From Pyrobaculum ferrireducens (GTDB lineage: Archaea > Thermoproteota > Thermoprotei > Thermoproteales > Thermoproteaceae): 64,000 nucleotides of DNA. Under the pieces are notes generated by a model. That model was not told where the DNA came from. It worked only from the letters and a program-made list of their open reading frames with translations, and searched no databases. Positions 32,273 to 43,104 of this stretch are shown piece by piece. The number at the start of each line of letters is the position of its first letter. The stretch's first letter is position 1. The DNA is taken from assembly GCF_000234805.1 (NCBI RefSeq), contig NC_016645.1, positions 434,001 to 498,000 of the forward strand, in the 5' to 3' direction. The translations under genes and the position numbers were made by a program.

Positions 32273-32992
32273 GTGGTGGATTTCTTCGAAGCCATCTACA
32301 GGAGGAGGTCGGTGAGGAGGTTTAAGCGGGAGAAGATCCCCGAGGAGGCCGTCAGGCGGATTATGGAGGCTGGCCGGGCCGCGCCGACAGACGCGACTCT
32401 ACACCTCTGGAGCGCCGTGTGGGTAAGAGACGAGGCAAAGAAGGCGGAGATTGCGAAGTTGATTAGCCAGCCCCACGTCGAGGAGGGATCCGACTTCTTT
32501 GTATTTCTAGCAGATCTCTACAGGCTAGAGGAGTTGCTGAGGTACAGGGGGCGCCAGCTCGCCTCTAATAGACTCGCCCTTTTTGTATTCGCGGCGGTGG
32601 ACGCCGCGCTGGCCGCCGAGAATATGGCCCTCGCCGCTACGGCGATGGGCTACGGTAGTTGTTTCATAGGCGCTGTGCAGAACGCGGTGGAGGAGCTGGT
32701 CGAGTTGCTACGTCTTCCCCGCCTCGCCTATCCCCTCTTCGGCCTAGTCGTCGGCGTGCCCGACGAGGAGCCGCCGCCACGCCCGAGGCTCCCCCTGGAG
32801 ATGCTGTTTCACAGAGAGGAGTATAGGCCGTATTCAGAGGAGTCGCTGGCCGCGGCATACGAGGTGATGGCTAGGGTGACGAGATCTGGCGACTGGCTGA
32901 GGTTACTGGAGCGCTACGCCGGGGCTGGTGGTTACTTCGATAGGCGTAGCGAGTTGATGACGGCGGTGTTGAGGAAGATGGGGGTTATGTAA
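32273..32992 (+). CDS. Nitroreductase-family flavoprotein
   Basis: 239 residues. The FMN phosphate-binding N-terminus YRRRSVRRFKRE, the helix AGRAAPTDATLHLWSAVWV and the segment MALAATAMGYGSCFIGAV are typical of NAD(P)H-dependent nitroreductases. They form homodimers that bind FMN at the interface; the physiological substrate is unknown. An extended C-terminal part (about 185-239) is unusual. GTG 32273 or GTG 32276 is the start after TTAATATAAATGC (32247-32259). It is directly upstream of arcadin-1, but that gene has its own promoter. Confidence 0.85.
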   Translation: MVDFFEAIYRRRSVRRFKREKIPEEAVRRIMEAGRAAPTDATLHLWSAVWVRDEAKKAEIAKLISQPHVEEGSDFFVFLADLYRLEELLRYRGRQLASNRLALFVFAAVDAALAAENMALAATAMGYGSCFIGAVQNAVEELVELLRLPRLAYPLFGLVVGVPDEEPPPRPRLPLEMLFHREEYRPYSEESLAAAYEVMARVTRSGDWLRLLERYAGAGGYFDRRSELMTAVLRKMGVM

Positions 32993-33022
32993 ATATTTAT
33001 ATCTGGCCCATGTCTCGGGTCC

Positions 33023-34686
<1,664 letters not shown>

Positions 34687-34700
34687 CAACATAGACAATC

Positions 34701-35297
34701 GTGGAATTCCTCAGAATATTGGTAATCCGCCACTTCACTGAGGTACTCGGCATGAGGTACACCGGCGAGCAGGGCGAGGTACTGTGGTTCGATGATGGAT
34801 TGAATAAAGTGGCTGTGGGGCTCTACCTTTCTGAGCTTTATGAAGAGGGGGAGCTCTACAAGCGGGTAGCCGCCCTGGCCGGGTTGGAGGCCTCTAAGGT
34901 CTACCTCGCCGTCCTGCCGGAGGGGGCCGTGTTTGTAGATCCCCGTTTTTTCAAAAGCCAGGGGGTGGGGCTGGTGGTTGTGGATCCCTCTAGGGGTCTC
35001 GACGGGGTTGAGGTGAGGATATACGCAAAAGCCCGCCAGTTCCAAGCCGCCGGCGTCGACGCCGGGAAGCTGGCGGAGGCTGTTAAGGCATCGGTGGCGG
35101 AGTACTTAAGAGAACAACTTAAGGCTCTCGAGGCTTCTATTATGGAGAAGGTCAGGAAGTATTTGGATCAGAGGCTTGAGGAGTTTAGACGCGCCGCGCC
35201 GCCTGCGCAGGAGCCCCCAAGGGCCGTGCAGGAGGCCGGCGGGCCCCCGGTGCTGGATAATGAGTGGGTGAGAATATTGAGAAGCCGGGGGAGATAG
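34701..35297 (+). CDS. Arcadin-2, crenactin-binding regulator
   Basis: 198 residues: a globular N-terminal domain (1-110), a coiled-coil helix (about 118-162: AEAVKASVAEYLREQLKALEA...), a Pro-rich flexible linker (about 165-182) and a short terminal helix, NEWVRILRSRGR. In the studied system the C-terminal peptide of arcadin-2 binds the hydrophobic groove of crenactin and depolymerises filaments; the helix seen here fits that role. GTG 34701 lies about 20-25 nt from AAAAATATATAGC (34674-34686) at the end of the crenactin gene, giving it a private promoter. Confidence 0.88.
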   Translation: MEFLRILVIRHFTEVLGMRYTGEQGEVLWFDDGLNKVAVGLYLSELYEEGELYKRVAALAGLEASKVYLAVLPEGAVFVDPRFFKSQGVGLVVVDPSRGLDGVEVRIYAKARQFQAAGVDAGKLAEAVKASVAEYLREQLKALEASIMEKVRKYLDQRLEEFRRAAPPAQEPPRAVQEAGGPPVLDNEWVRILRSRGR

Positions 35298-35331
35298 GAG
35301 AGAATTTAAATTACCCCGCTCCAGTGGTGGT

Positions 35332-35502
35332 GTGGATATCTTGATAGAGGAGGTTAGGAGGGTGTTTGGCAACTCTGACGAGGGTAGGTTTGCGGAGAGG
35401 CTTATACAGTCGTATAGGGAGGGGGGCGCCCGCGCCGTGAGGGCTGTTGTCTTGGAGTACCTCAAGAGGCTGGGGGTAGATGTGGAGGATAGAGAGGATT
35501 GA
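35332..35502 (+). CDS. Arcadin-3-sized small protein (56 aa)
   Basis: 56 codons from GTG 35332 to TGA 35500-35502, too short for long-ORF lists. The product is helical and charged: VDILIEEVRRVFGNSDEGRFAE... and a second helix VRAVVLEYLKRLGVDVEDRED. It lies between arcadin-2 and the Rad50-like gene, the position and size expected for arcadin-3. GAATTTAAATTA (35302-35313) is a box A at leaderless distance. Its 3' end overlaps the next gene by 23 bp. The name rests on context only. Confidence 0.7.
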   Translation: MDILIEEVRRVFGNSDEGRFAERLIQSYREGGARAVRAVVLEYLKRLGVDVEDRED

Positions 35503-37876
35503 GCTGGAGAACTTCCGGTCATACAGGGGGAGGCATGTAATTGCTTTTGGAGATGTAAACATCTTGTGGGGTAGGATAGGCGCGGGGAAGACCTCTGTGC
35601 TGTACGCCATCGAATACGCGTTGTTTGGGAGGCAGCTAGAGGTTAAGGAGCGGGTAGCTAGGCTGGTCGATTTGATCAACACAGAGGCTCATGAAATGTC
35701 TGTGGCCTTGACGATGCGTGGCGGGGATAGGGTGTTGCGGGTGGAGAGGAGGCTGGGGAGGAGAGGCGCCGAGAGGCTCCTCCTCTACGTCGACGGGTTG
35801 GAGGTCAGGGGGAGGGAGGCAGAGGAGAAGTTGATGGAGCTTGTGGGGGCCGACGAGGACGTCTACGAGAGGCTGGTCTACATGTCTCACAGATCTCTAG
35901 AGGGGTTTATCTACGGCACATCGCAGAAGAGATCTATCGCCATAGATCGGCTATTTGGTATAGACGTGGTAGACGGCGTCGTTAGGGCTATCTCCGGCGT
36001 GGATAAGGCGCTTATGGAGAAGGCCGAGGAGTTGAGGAGGAGGCTGAAGGCGTATGAGAAGTATAGAGAGGTGATTAGGCGCTACGGGGGGATTGCCAAT
36101 GTGAAGTCGAGGTTGGAGGGCTTGGCCAGCGAGGTGGAGGCGTTGAAGAGTAGGGAGGAGGCGTTGTCAAAGGCCGCGGAGGAGCTGGCGAGGAGGAGGG
36201 CGGAGCACCTCTCAAAGCTTAGGGAGAACGAGGCTCTCCTCCTGGAGTACTACAAGACGAAATCTGAGCTGGAGGTTCTGGAGGAGGCGGCCGCCGGCGG
36301 CGAGGTGGACATCGCCGCCGTAGATAGGCTTAGAGGCGCGTTGAGGGAGGCGGTGGAGGAGTTTGAACACATGCTAGGCGGGGATTTGGCGGAGAGGCTG
36401 GAGAAAGCCGGCGATCTCGAGGTGCTGTCTGCAACCATGGCCGAGGCCTACGACGCCCTTGTGAAGTTGCAGAGGGAGCTGGAGGGCCAGATACAGGATG
36501 CGAGGCGGCTCTATGAGCAGTACCTCGCCAGGGCTAAAAAGCTGGAGGGGGAGGAGGCCGAGGCTGGTGCTAAGCTGAAGAGGCTAGAGCGGTCGTATCA
36601 ACGCTTTAAGGAGTTGCAGAGGGCTTTCCAGTCGCTTGAGGAGGCGAGGTCGGCCTTGGCGGAGCACAGAAGGAGGCTTGAGGAGGTGGAGAGGGCCGTG
36701 GCCTTCTCCTCGGCGCTTAGGACCGTGGCGATGTACGCCGCCGAGGCGGACCTCAAGAAGTGCCCCGTCTGCGGAGGGCCGCTGAAGAGAGACGACGCCC
36801 TGCGGGTAGCTGAAGAGGTGGAGGCAAGGCACGGCACCTTGATAAAAGAGGCGGAGGCGCTTAGAGAGAAGATGCGGGAGTTGGAGAGAGCGGTGGAGGA
36901 GATGGAGGCTCTGAGCGGCGACGTGGCTGAGTACATGGCTACGAAAACCAGGCTGGAGGAGCTGAGGCTGGAGAGAGAAGAGGTGGTTAAGAGGGCTCTG
37001 CAGGCTGAGAAATCTGTTAAGCAATTGGAAAAGAAGTTGGAGAGGTTGCGGGAGTTGCTGACGCGGGTGGATAGGCGCACCATCTCCGAGGCCTTGTCTA
37101 AATACGGGAGGGCGCTGAGGGCTAGGGAGCTACGCCGACGGCTGAGAGAGCTGGAGGACGCTCTGAGAAGGGCCGGCGTCTCTGGGGAGGTCCTCGACCT
37201 CGACATGAGGTGGAGGGAGGTGGCGGAGGAGCTGGAGAGGGTCTACGCCAAGCTGTCTGAGGCGTATAGAGAGAGAGGTATGTTGGAGGAGGTGGTTAGG
37301 GAGGTGGGGGAGGACGCCGACGTGCTTAAGAAGAGGTTGGACGACGTGCTCTACGCCTACGGAAGGTTGCAAGACTTCAAGGCGAGGCTTGAGTTGGTGA
37401 AGGTGAACGCCAGGGCGAGACTTCTAGAAGTGGCGAAGACGCGGTTTAACGAGGTCTTCACCTCCCTGTACAAATATGGAGATATTGTGAGAGTAGATGC
37501 CGATTTAGAACAGCGAAAGGGCTACTACGACTTCGTCGCCGTGACCCCCTCCGGCGATAGGTACGGCATTTCTAAGCTAAGCGACGGCCAGAGGCTCTCC
37601 ATAGCCCTGGCCCTAGCCCTAGCCCTTAGGGATATCTCCAAGATTAACCTCGGCTTCATCATATTCGACGAGCCGATACCGTATGTCGATGTTAATATTA
37701 GAAAGGCTTTTGTAGACCTCGTGGAGGAGCTGGCTAAAAAGTTCCAAATAGTCATAGCGACGCAGTCGAGAGAATTCGCGGAGATCGTAAAGGCCGCGGT
37801 GCCGAGGTGCAACTTGTTCGCCATAGAGAAGGGAGAGAGCTCCGTGGCGAGGCCGGTGTCCGAACTACCTCAGTGA
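35480..37876 (+). CDS. Arcadin-4, Rad50/SMC-like coiled-coil ATPase
   Basis: 798 residues. ATP head halves are at the ends: Walker A GRIGAGKTSVLYAIE (about 31-45), signature KLSDGQRLSIALALAL and Walker B LGFIIFDEP near 700-735. Between lie two long coiled coils (about 180-420 and 445-650) separated by CPVCGGPL (about residue 430), a zinc-hook motif as in Rad50. No Mre11 gene is adjacent, and the gene ends the crenactin cluster, where arcadin-4 is known as an SMC/Rad50-like coiled-coil protein. It may be a structural or scaffold partner of the cytoskeleton, although a repair role cannot be excluded. ATG 35480 overlaps the small upstream gene. Confidence 0.9.
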   Translation: MWRIERIELENFRSYRGRHVIAFGDVNILWGRIGAGKTSVLYAIEYALFGRQLEVKERVARLVDLINTEAHEMSVALTMRGGDRVLRVERRLGRRGAERLLLYVDGLEVRGREAEEKLMELVGADEDVYERLVYMSHRSLEGFIYGTSQKRSIAIDRLFGIDVVDGVVRAISGVDKALMEKAEELRRRLKAYEKYREVIRRYGGIANVKSRLEGLASEVEALKSREEALSKAAEELARRRAEHLSKLRENEALLLEYYKTKSELEVLEEAAAGGEVDIAAVDRLRGALREAVEEFEHMLGGDLAERLEKAGDLEVLSATMAEAYDALVKLQRELEGQIQDARRLYEQYLARAKKLEGEEAEAGAKLKRLERSYQRFKELQRAFQSLEEARSALAEHRRRLEEVERAVAFSSALRTVAMYAAEADLKKCPVCGGPLKRDDALRVAEEVEARHGTLIKEAEALREKMRELERAVEEMEALSGDVAEYMATKTRLEELRLEREEVVKRALQAEKSVKQLEKKLERLRELLTRVDRRTISEALSKYGRALRARELRRRLRELEDALRRAGVSGEVLDLDMRWREVAEELERVYAKLSEAYRERGMLEEVVREVGEDADVLKKRLDDVLYAYGRLQDFKARLELVKVNARARLLEVAKTRFNEVFTSLYKYGDIVRVDADLEQRKGYYDFVAVTPSGDRYGISKLSDGQRLSIALALALALRDISKINLGFIIFDEPIPYVDVNIRKAFVDLVEELAKKFQIVIATQSREFAEIVKAAVPRCNLFAIEKGESSVARPVSELPQ

Positions 37877-37881
37877 GTCAC

Positions 37882-37940
37882 AGCTCAGTGCTCCAGACCC
37901 TCCTCACGGCTCGGTGGCCCCACTTGGAATTCATCACATG
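37882..37940 (-). ncRNA. Candidate C/D box sRNA
   Basis: On the minus strand: C GTGATGA (37937-37931), D' CCGA (37914-37911), C' GTGAGGA (37907-37901), 12 nt, D CTGA (37888-37885). The C'-D spacing is ideal, but the C-D' spacing is 16 nt and D' is degenerate. CTAAAATATAGG (about 37955-37966), overlapping the stop of the TrmB-like gene, is at promoter distance. A 3'-UTR origin from the upstream gene is also possible. Confidence 0.45.
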
Positions 37941-37953
37941 TGAGTGGTGCCAC

Positions 37954-38667
37954 CTATATTTTAGCTCTTTGCCACACGTTGTGGAAGTAGGTCTTGGCTA
38001 TCTCTATTATGAAGCGTTCGTTGGAGTACACGCCGGAGATCTCCCCGCCGTATTTTACATATATGAGGACGGAGTTGCCGATGGCACCCCCGCCGAACAT
38101 CTCCGGCAGAGTCCTTATCTCGACTCTCGGCGGTAGCTGGAATCTGTCCTTCAGCTTTTCCGTGGTCAGCACCATTATCTTGATGCGTTTCGACTCCTCA
38201 GCTATGGTGGCGAGTAGGCGGTAGGTAACCAGCTCCGGGAAGGGCACCGCTAGGTAGGCCTCCCCGTCTGATGCTGACAGTATCTCGCTTATTAAATCAG
38301 TAATTCTCTCCGCCCCGCGGATGAGGGTGAGGAAGGTCGGCGCCGCCGTCGCGTGTTTACTCTCATATATCAGCTGGAGGCTGTCGAAGAGAGGCTTCAA
38401 CGACTTGAGGATCTCCGAGGCGCGGTTTACGAGGCTTTTGTAAACCTCCGCAGGCGGCGTTGCTCTGTACTTCAGCGGCCTGCGTCCCCCTACTGGCGCA
38501 ATAAGGCCCATTTTATGCAACTTTTCTAGGTGTGTGTAGATCTTTGTGTAGGGGATGCCCAGCCTCTCGGCTAGCTCACGCGCCGAAAGCTCGCCGCTCT
38601 CCACCAAGGCGGTGTATATATCCACCTCCCTCTTACTGAGACCCACGAGATCCAGTAGGTTCTCCAC
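37954..38667 (-). CDS. TrmB-family transcription regulator
   Basis: 237 residues. The N-terminal winged helix (about 1-70, LSKREVDIYTALVESGELSARELAERLGIPYTKIYTHLEKLHKMGLI) is the TrmB type. The C-terminal part has a dimerisation helix (about 80-110) and an alpha/beta effector domain. In Thermococcales and other archaea such regulators bind sugars and control sugar uptake and glycolysis; here the ligand is unknown. It is divergent from the tetraether-synthase-like gene, with 71 bp between, so control of that gene is plausible. Confidence 0.85.
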   Translation of the reverse strand: MENLLDLVGLSKREVDIYTALVESGELSARELAERLGIPYTKIYTHLEKLHKMGLIAPVGGRRPLKYRATPPAEVYKSLVNRASEILKSLKPLFDSLQLIYESKHATAAPTFLTLIRGAERITDLISEILSASDGEAYLAVPFPELVTYRLLATIAEESKRIKIMVLTTEKLKDRFQLPPRVEIRTLPEMFGGGAIGNSVLIYVKYGGEISGVYSNERFIIEIAKTYFHNVWQRAKI

Positions 38668-38738
38668 GGCGCCTCCACGTCTCTGATTTTTAACGTTTTT
38701 CTCAGAATTTTGTTAAAAAACTTAAATATTAGTGCGCA

Positions 38739-40481
38739 ATGGACCGCATGAGCAAGCAGGTTCTGGAGGTGGCTGAGGCGCCGAGGAGGCTGGTGGATCT
38801 CTCAAGGTATAACCTAGCCGAGAGGTACAAGTCTACTCTTCTCAACGAGAAGTGGCAGACGGCTTTGAAGAAGCAGTTTGGGCTTCACGAAAATACGAGA
38901 GTTGTGAAGGCTACGCTCTCGCTGTGTCCTGTCTGCAACGCGAGGATTCCAGCTGTGGTTTATGAGGAAAACGGGGCTATATGGTTGAAGAAGAGGTGCC
39001 CCGAGCACGGGGTATTTGAGGATCTCTACTGGGGCGACGCCGAGATGTACTACTACTTCCTCCAGTGGGACAGGCCTGAGTACATCGCCAAGGGGCTAGC
39101 CAACCCCTATACAGACTTGGAGTTTTACAAGGACATGGGGGCGTGTCCAGAGGGGTGCGGCCTGTGCCCCGTGCATAAATCAAATACGGTGCTCGCAATT
39201 ATTGACGTAACTAATAGGTGCAACATGGCCTGCCCGGTGTGTTTCGCAAATGCGGGGGCCGCCGGCTACGTCTACGAGCCGACGCTGGAGCAGATAGAGT
39301 ACATGCTAAGGACGCTTAGGGCCCAGAAGCCGTGGCCGCCAAACGCCGTACAGATATCTGGCGGAGAGCCGACGCTGAGAGACGACCTGCCCGAGATAGT
39401 GCGGATGGCTAAGAGACTTGGCTTTACCCACATAGAGATAAACACCAACGGCATTAGGCTGGCGAACGACATAGAGTACTACAAGGCCTTGCTAGACGCA
39501 GGCATCTCGTCGCTATACCTCCAGTTCGACACTATCGACGAGAAGAATGAGGGAGTTTGGAGACACAGGCTGTACCACCCCAAGGCCTATAGGCTAATTA
39601 AAGAGAGGGTTATTGAAAACGCGAGGAAGCTGGGCCACCGCTCCATTGTCCTCGTAGTGACGCTGGCCCGGAACTACAACGACAAGGATCTAGGCTCCAT
39701 CATTGACTTCGCCATCCAGCATAGAGACGTGGTTAGGTGGGTTAACATCCAGCCCGTCAGCTTCTCAGGACGCGCGAGGCTTTACTCAAAAGAGGAGCTG
39801 AGGAAGTACCGCATTACAATCCCAGACACAATTATCGAAATTGAGAAGCAGACCGGGGGGGTGATCAGCAGGTGGGATTGGAGGCCCACTAACTGGCCGG
39901 TGGCGGTGGCGAAGATGGTGGAGGCTCTGACGGACTCGCCGAAGCCGCTCTTCTCAATGAACCCAATGTGCGGCGCAGCCACCTTTATCTACTACGACGA
40001 GGACGAGAAGAGGATATACCCCATTACGAAGCTGGTGGACGTAGACGCCTTTGAGAAGGGGGCGTGGGATGTGTACTACACTGCTGTGAAGGGAGGTGTG
40101 TATAAGCAGGCGGCTAAGGTTAAGGCGCTGAAGCTGTTGAAGGCAGTTAAACACAAGAGGGTGAAGGACCTTATATACGACTTCCTAGTCAAGAAGGACT
40201 ACGACTCGCTGGGCCGCTTCTTTTTCAACGTGGTCGGCATCGGCATAATGCACTTCATGGACACCATGAACTACGACGTGGAGAGAGTCCAGCGTTGCGA
40301 TATCCACTACGCAACGCCAGACGGCCGCGTGTTCCCCTTCTGCACATACAACGTGGTAGGCCACCGTGAGAAAGTAGAGAGCTCGTTCAAGGTGGATCCC
40401 AAGACGTGGGTAAAGGTCACCGGCCTGTCGCTCACTGGGTGGAGCAAACAGAAGTTCGCAGAATTAAGCAAACAGGCCTAG
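38739..40481 (+). CDS. Radical SAM protein, tetraether lipid synthase (Tes)-like
   Basis: 580 residues. An N-terminal Cys cluster (CPVCNARIP...KKRCPEHGVF), then CPEGCGLCPVHKS, and the radical SAM core with DVTNRCNMACPVCFANA, whose CxxxCxxC binds the catalytic 4Fe-4S cluster, and the GGEPT motif. Further cysteines near the C-terminus (RCDIHYA...FCTYNV) may bind another cluster. This set matches the MJ0619/Tes family, which joins two archaeols tail to tail to give membrane-spanning tetraether lipids (GDGT). Since paralogues exist, the exact lipid product is inferred. Starts: ATG 38739 or ATG 38748; ACTTAAATATT (38720-38730) favours the second. Confidence 0.8.
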   Translation: MDRMSKQVLEVAEAPRRLVDLSRYNLAERYKSTLLNEKWQTALKKQFGLHENTRVVKATLSLCPVCNARIPAVVYEENGAIWLKKRCPEHGVFEDLYWGDAEMYYYFLQWDRPEYIAKGLANPYTDLEFYKDMGACPEGCGLCPVHKSNTVLAIIDVTNRCNMACPVCFANAGAAGYVYEPTLEQIEYMLRTLRAQKPWPPNAVQISGGEPTLRDDLPEIVRMAKRLGFTHIEINTNGIRLANDIEYYKALLDAGISSLYLQFDTIDEKNEGVWRHRLYHPKAYRLIKERVIENARKLGHRSIVLVVTLARNYNDKDLGSIIDFAIQHRDVVRWVNIQPVSFSGRARLYSKEELRKYRITIPDTIIEIEKQTGGVISRWDWRPTNWPVAVAKMVEALTDSPKPLFSMNPMCGAATFIYYDEDEKRIYPITKLVDVDAFEKGAWDVYYTAVKGGVYKQAAKVKALKLLKAVKHKRVKDLIYDFLVKKDYDSLGRFFFNVVGIGIMHFMDTMNYDVERVQRCDIHYATPDGRVFPFCTYNVVGHREKVESSFKVDPKTWVKVTGLSLTGWSKQKFAELSKQA

Positions 40482-42343
40482 GGCCTTCCCCAGTTTTTCC
40501 TCTGGATTTTTCTGGACATTACAACACCGGCCGCGGCTGTGGCAATTATCAGCGCCACCGCATACGGCGGAAAGGCGCCTTCTAAACCCACTCCTTTCGC
40601 AGACAGACTCTTGGATCTAGGGCTTAAGGTTATGGTCACGTTTTTCACAACTATGGGTAGCTCCACGAAGTAGCGTAGCTCGATTTTACTACTGTTAACG
40701 GCGGCGTAGTATATCTCCAGTGCCCTCTTCTGCATCTCCAGCTCCTTGATCTGTGCCTCGACGGTCTGAGTGTAGTTATCTACCACGGACTTAACCGCGC
40801 CTAGGCGGGGAAGCGCCTTCACCTGATCCGCCCTCAGCTTCTCTAGCGAGGCGGCGGCCTCCCTCAGCTTCTTACCGACGGCCCGTAGTGTCTTGCTGGC
40901 GTTGTACAGCGGGTTTGCAAGACGCGTCACCTCGTCGCCGGTCTTGTTGAGATTCGCCGAAATCTGGTAGAGGTTTCTTGAAGCATTTAGCAAAACCCTA
41001 GGCATATCCCTTCTTAGCACTGTGGCGTTGCTTCTCGTAGACGCCGCTGTGCTGTTTAGAAGGGGGGCCAGCTCGCCAAGGCTTTTACTCGTTGTCTCCA
41101 GCGTCTGCGTGGCCGAGTCGACGGCGCTTATGGCGGCCTCCACCGCGGAAATCAACGAGTCAATCGTGTCGCGTAGTGAGCGTAGCTGGCTGGCGGCTGT
41201 GTCTAGGAGCGAAACGGCGCCGTCAATCGCCTCTCTGGCTAGGGTAGCGGTCGCGTTTATGCCCGCCACCTTGCCCCTAGCCTCCTCTACGCTTTTCAGC
41301 GCATTATCTACCGAGTAGCGGGCTTTGTACAAGCTGTCTCTAGTTGCGGCGAGCTGTCTCCGTATGTCGCCGAGACTCCTCGCCGCATCCCCAGCGGCGC
41401 GGCTGTATGACGTAAGAGCCGCCGACTGGGTCTCTAGGAGATTGGCGGCTGTTATCAAAGCGGTGTATTGGTAGTCTACGAGAAGGAGGCTCTGGTTAAT
41501 CGTCAAGGCAACACCTCTCGTTGCGTCGCCAAGCGCCAGTAACTGCCGGCGGAGCGCCTCAATAGCGTATGTGGAGGCGTTCAGCGCCGTGGCGCCTTCA
41601 TCCATGGCAATGCCTGTGGCGTTTAGTATTTGCACGAGCTGGGTTAGGTTCTGGACGCCTTGGTAAACAACGTCGGTAAAGGTTGACACGGCGTTTGACA
41701 AGTTGCTTAGCTGAGCCGCGGCGAGCCTGTAGCCCCTAACCTGGCCCTCCAAGGCGTTAACTGTCCTGTTTATATCAAGAGCTGCGGTGGCCAACACCGT
41801 GGGCATCCGCACGGCCCCGAAGCTGCCAAACTCCCTGACCTTAAATGTCAACGTGAACTCAGTGTAGTTCTTTACCAAAAGAGTCCAGTAGTAGACAGTA
41901 GCGCCGGATACCTGGGATATTGTAGAGGGAGGCTCTTCGTAGAGCACAGCCACCTTGTCGTCGACGGCGACCGAGACAACGACAGGCGTGGATATGGGGA
42001 GAATCTGCCACATTTTTAAAGTCAGTTTCACAGCGACGCCCCCCTTGGCGTAAAGCACACCGCTACTTAACGATCCGTTGACGTACTCTAGCTCTGTCTC
42101 TAATCTGAGGAAGGGTGGGAACACGTTACGAACACCAACCTCTCTCACAACGGCGGAATAGGGCGGCAACAAAACCCCTGACTTATTGACGGCAACAGGC
42201 GAGTTGTTTATCAACACCTCTTGCAACTTTGCGGAGGATTCGACAGTGCCGTCTGGCTTCACTATGTATGTCACCACCACCATGGGGCCGGCGGACGCCG
42301 ACAGCGCCGCTAGCAGAACGAGGAGGGGGGCCCAGCTCTTCAT
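40478..42343 (-). CDS. Extracellular coiled-coil protein of an export system
   Basis: 621 residues. Signal peptide 1-18 (MKSWAPLLVLLAALSASAG), a beta-rich domain (about 20-190), then a very long helical region (about 195-565) with heptad-like spacing and many Asn-x-Thr/Ser sequons, and a C-terminal membrane helix (about 595-615) followed by RKIQRK. It resembles in layout the periplasmic adaptor or tether of MacB- or RND-type exporters, although no homology is claimed. Its start overlaps the ABC ATPase gene (ATGA), so it is the third gene of that operon. The stop overlaps the convergent radical SAM gene by 4 bp. Confidence 0.75.
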   Translation of the reverse strand: MKSWAPLLVLLAALSASAGPMVVVTYIVKPDGTVESSAKLQEVLINNSPVAVNKSGVLLPPYSAVVREVGVRNVFPPFLRLETELEYVNGSLSSGVLYAKGGVAVKLTLKMWQILPISTPVVVSVAVDDKVAVLYEEPPSTISQVSGATVYYWTLLVKNYTEFTLTFKVREFGSFGAVRMPTVLATAALDINRTVNALEGQVRGYRLAAAQLSNLSNAVSTFTDVVYQGVQNLTQLVQILNATGIAMDEGATALNASTYAIEALRRQLLALGDATRGVALTINQSLLLVDYQYTALITAANLLETQSAALTSYSRAAGDAARSLGDIRRQLAATRDSLYKARYSVDNALKSVEEARGKVAGINATATLAREAIDGAVSLLDTAASQLRSLRDTIDSLISAVEAAISAVDSATQTLETTSKSLGELAPLLNSTAASTRSNATVLRRDMPRVLLNASRNLYQISANLNKTGDEVTRLANPLYNASKTLRAVGKKLREAAASLEKLRADQVKALPRLGAVKSVVDNYTQTVEAQIKELEMQKRALEIYYAAVNSSKIELRYFVELPIVVKNVTITLSPRSKSLSAKGVGLEGAFPPYAVALIIATAAAGVVMSRKIQRKNWGRP

Positions 42344-43104
42344 AGACCTATGAGCTCGTCTATGAGTCTTAGCTTTTCGTATATCTCCGCCGCGCGTCCC
42401 ATGTCGAGTTTAAACTCTCTCCTAGGGGGCTCCGCGGCTTCATAAGCCTTGCCGCCTCGCATGTAGACAATCCTCGTCGCCACGCGGGCGACGTCTGGGT
42501 CATGCGTCGCAATGAACACAGTGGCTTTGAAGATCTTGTTTACCGCTGTGATTAGGGCAAGGACCCCAGCTGCGTTTTCGAGGTCGATGTTTGAAGTGGG
42601 CTCGTCTAGCACAATCAGCGGCGGGTTCGCGGCGAGGGCCCTGGCGATTGCGGCTCTCTGTTGCATGCCCCCAGACATCTGGTGTGGGTAAAGCCCAGCG
42701 GCTTTTTCCAAGCCGACGAATTCCAGAAGAGCCCTGGCTCTTAGAAGCGCAAGCTCCTTCCTAATTCCCAGCGCTATCAGCGGCAGAGCTACGTTCTGCT
42801 CGGCTGTTAGGTACGGGATGAGGTTGTAGGACTGGAAGAGGTAGCCTATATTCCTCAGTCTAAACCTCTCCAGCTTGCCCTCCGGCAGTCTAGTCACATC
42901 TACGCCCATTATGTAGACCTCGCCGCTGGTAGGCCTGTCAAGCGCGGCCACTATGTTCAGGAGGGTTGTCTTGCCGGAGCCCGAGGGCCCCATCAGCACT
43001 ACGCTCTCCCCAGCCGAGATAGAAAGCGACACGTTGTCGAGGGCCACCGTCCTCGCCACGCCGTTGCCGTATATCTTCGTGACGTTGCGGAGCTCTACCG
43101 CCAT
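42340..43104 (-). CDS. ABC transporter ATPase, LolD/MacB type
   Basis: 254 residues. Walker A GPSGSGKTTLLN (about 38-49), Q-loop YLFQSYNLIPYLT, signature MSGGMQQRAAIARAL, Walker B PLIVLDEPTSNID and the H-loop ATHDPD are intact. LolD/MacB/FtsE-type ATPases work with FtsX-fold permeases as mechanotransmission machines that export lipids, lipoproteins or peptides without moving the substrate through the pore. It overlaps the permease gene by 10 bp and the coiled-coil gene by 4 bp. Confidence 0.95.
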   Translation of the reverse strand: MAVELRNVTKIYGNGVARTVALDNVSLSISAGESVVLMGPSGSGKTTLLNIVAALDRPTSGEVYIMGVDVTRLPEGKLERFRLRNIGYLFQSYNLIPYLTAEQNVALPLIALGIRKELALLRARALLEFVGLEKAAGLYPHQMSGGMQQRAAIARALAANPPLIVLDEPTSNIDLENAAGVLALITAVNKIFKATVFIATHDPDVARVATRIVYMRGGKAYEAAEPPRREFKLDMGRAAEIYEKLRLIDELIGL

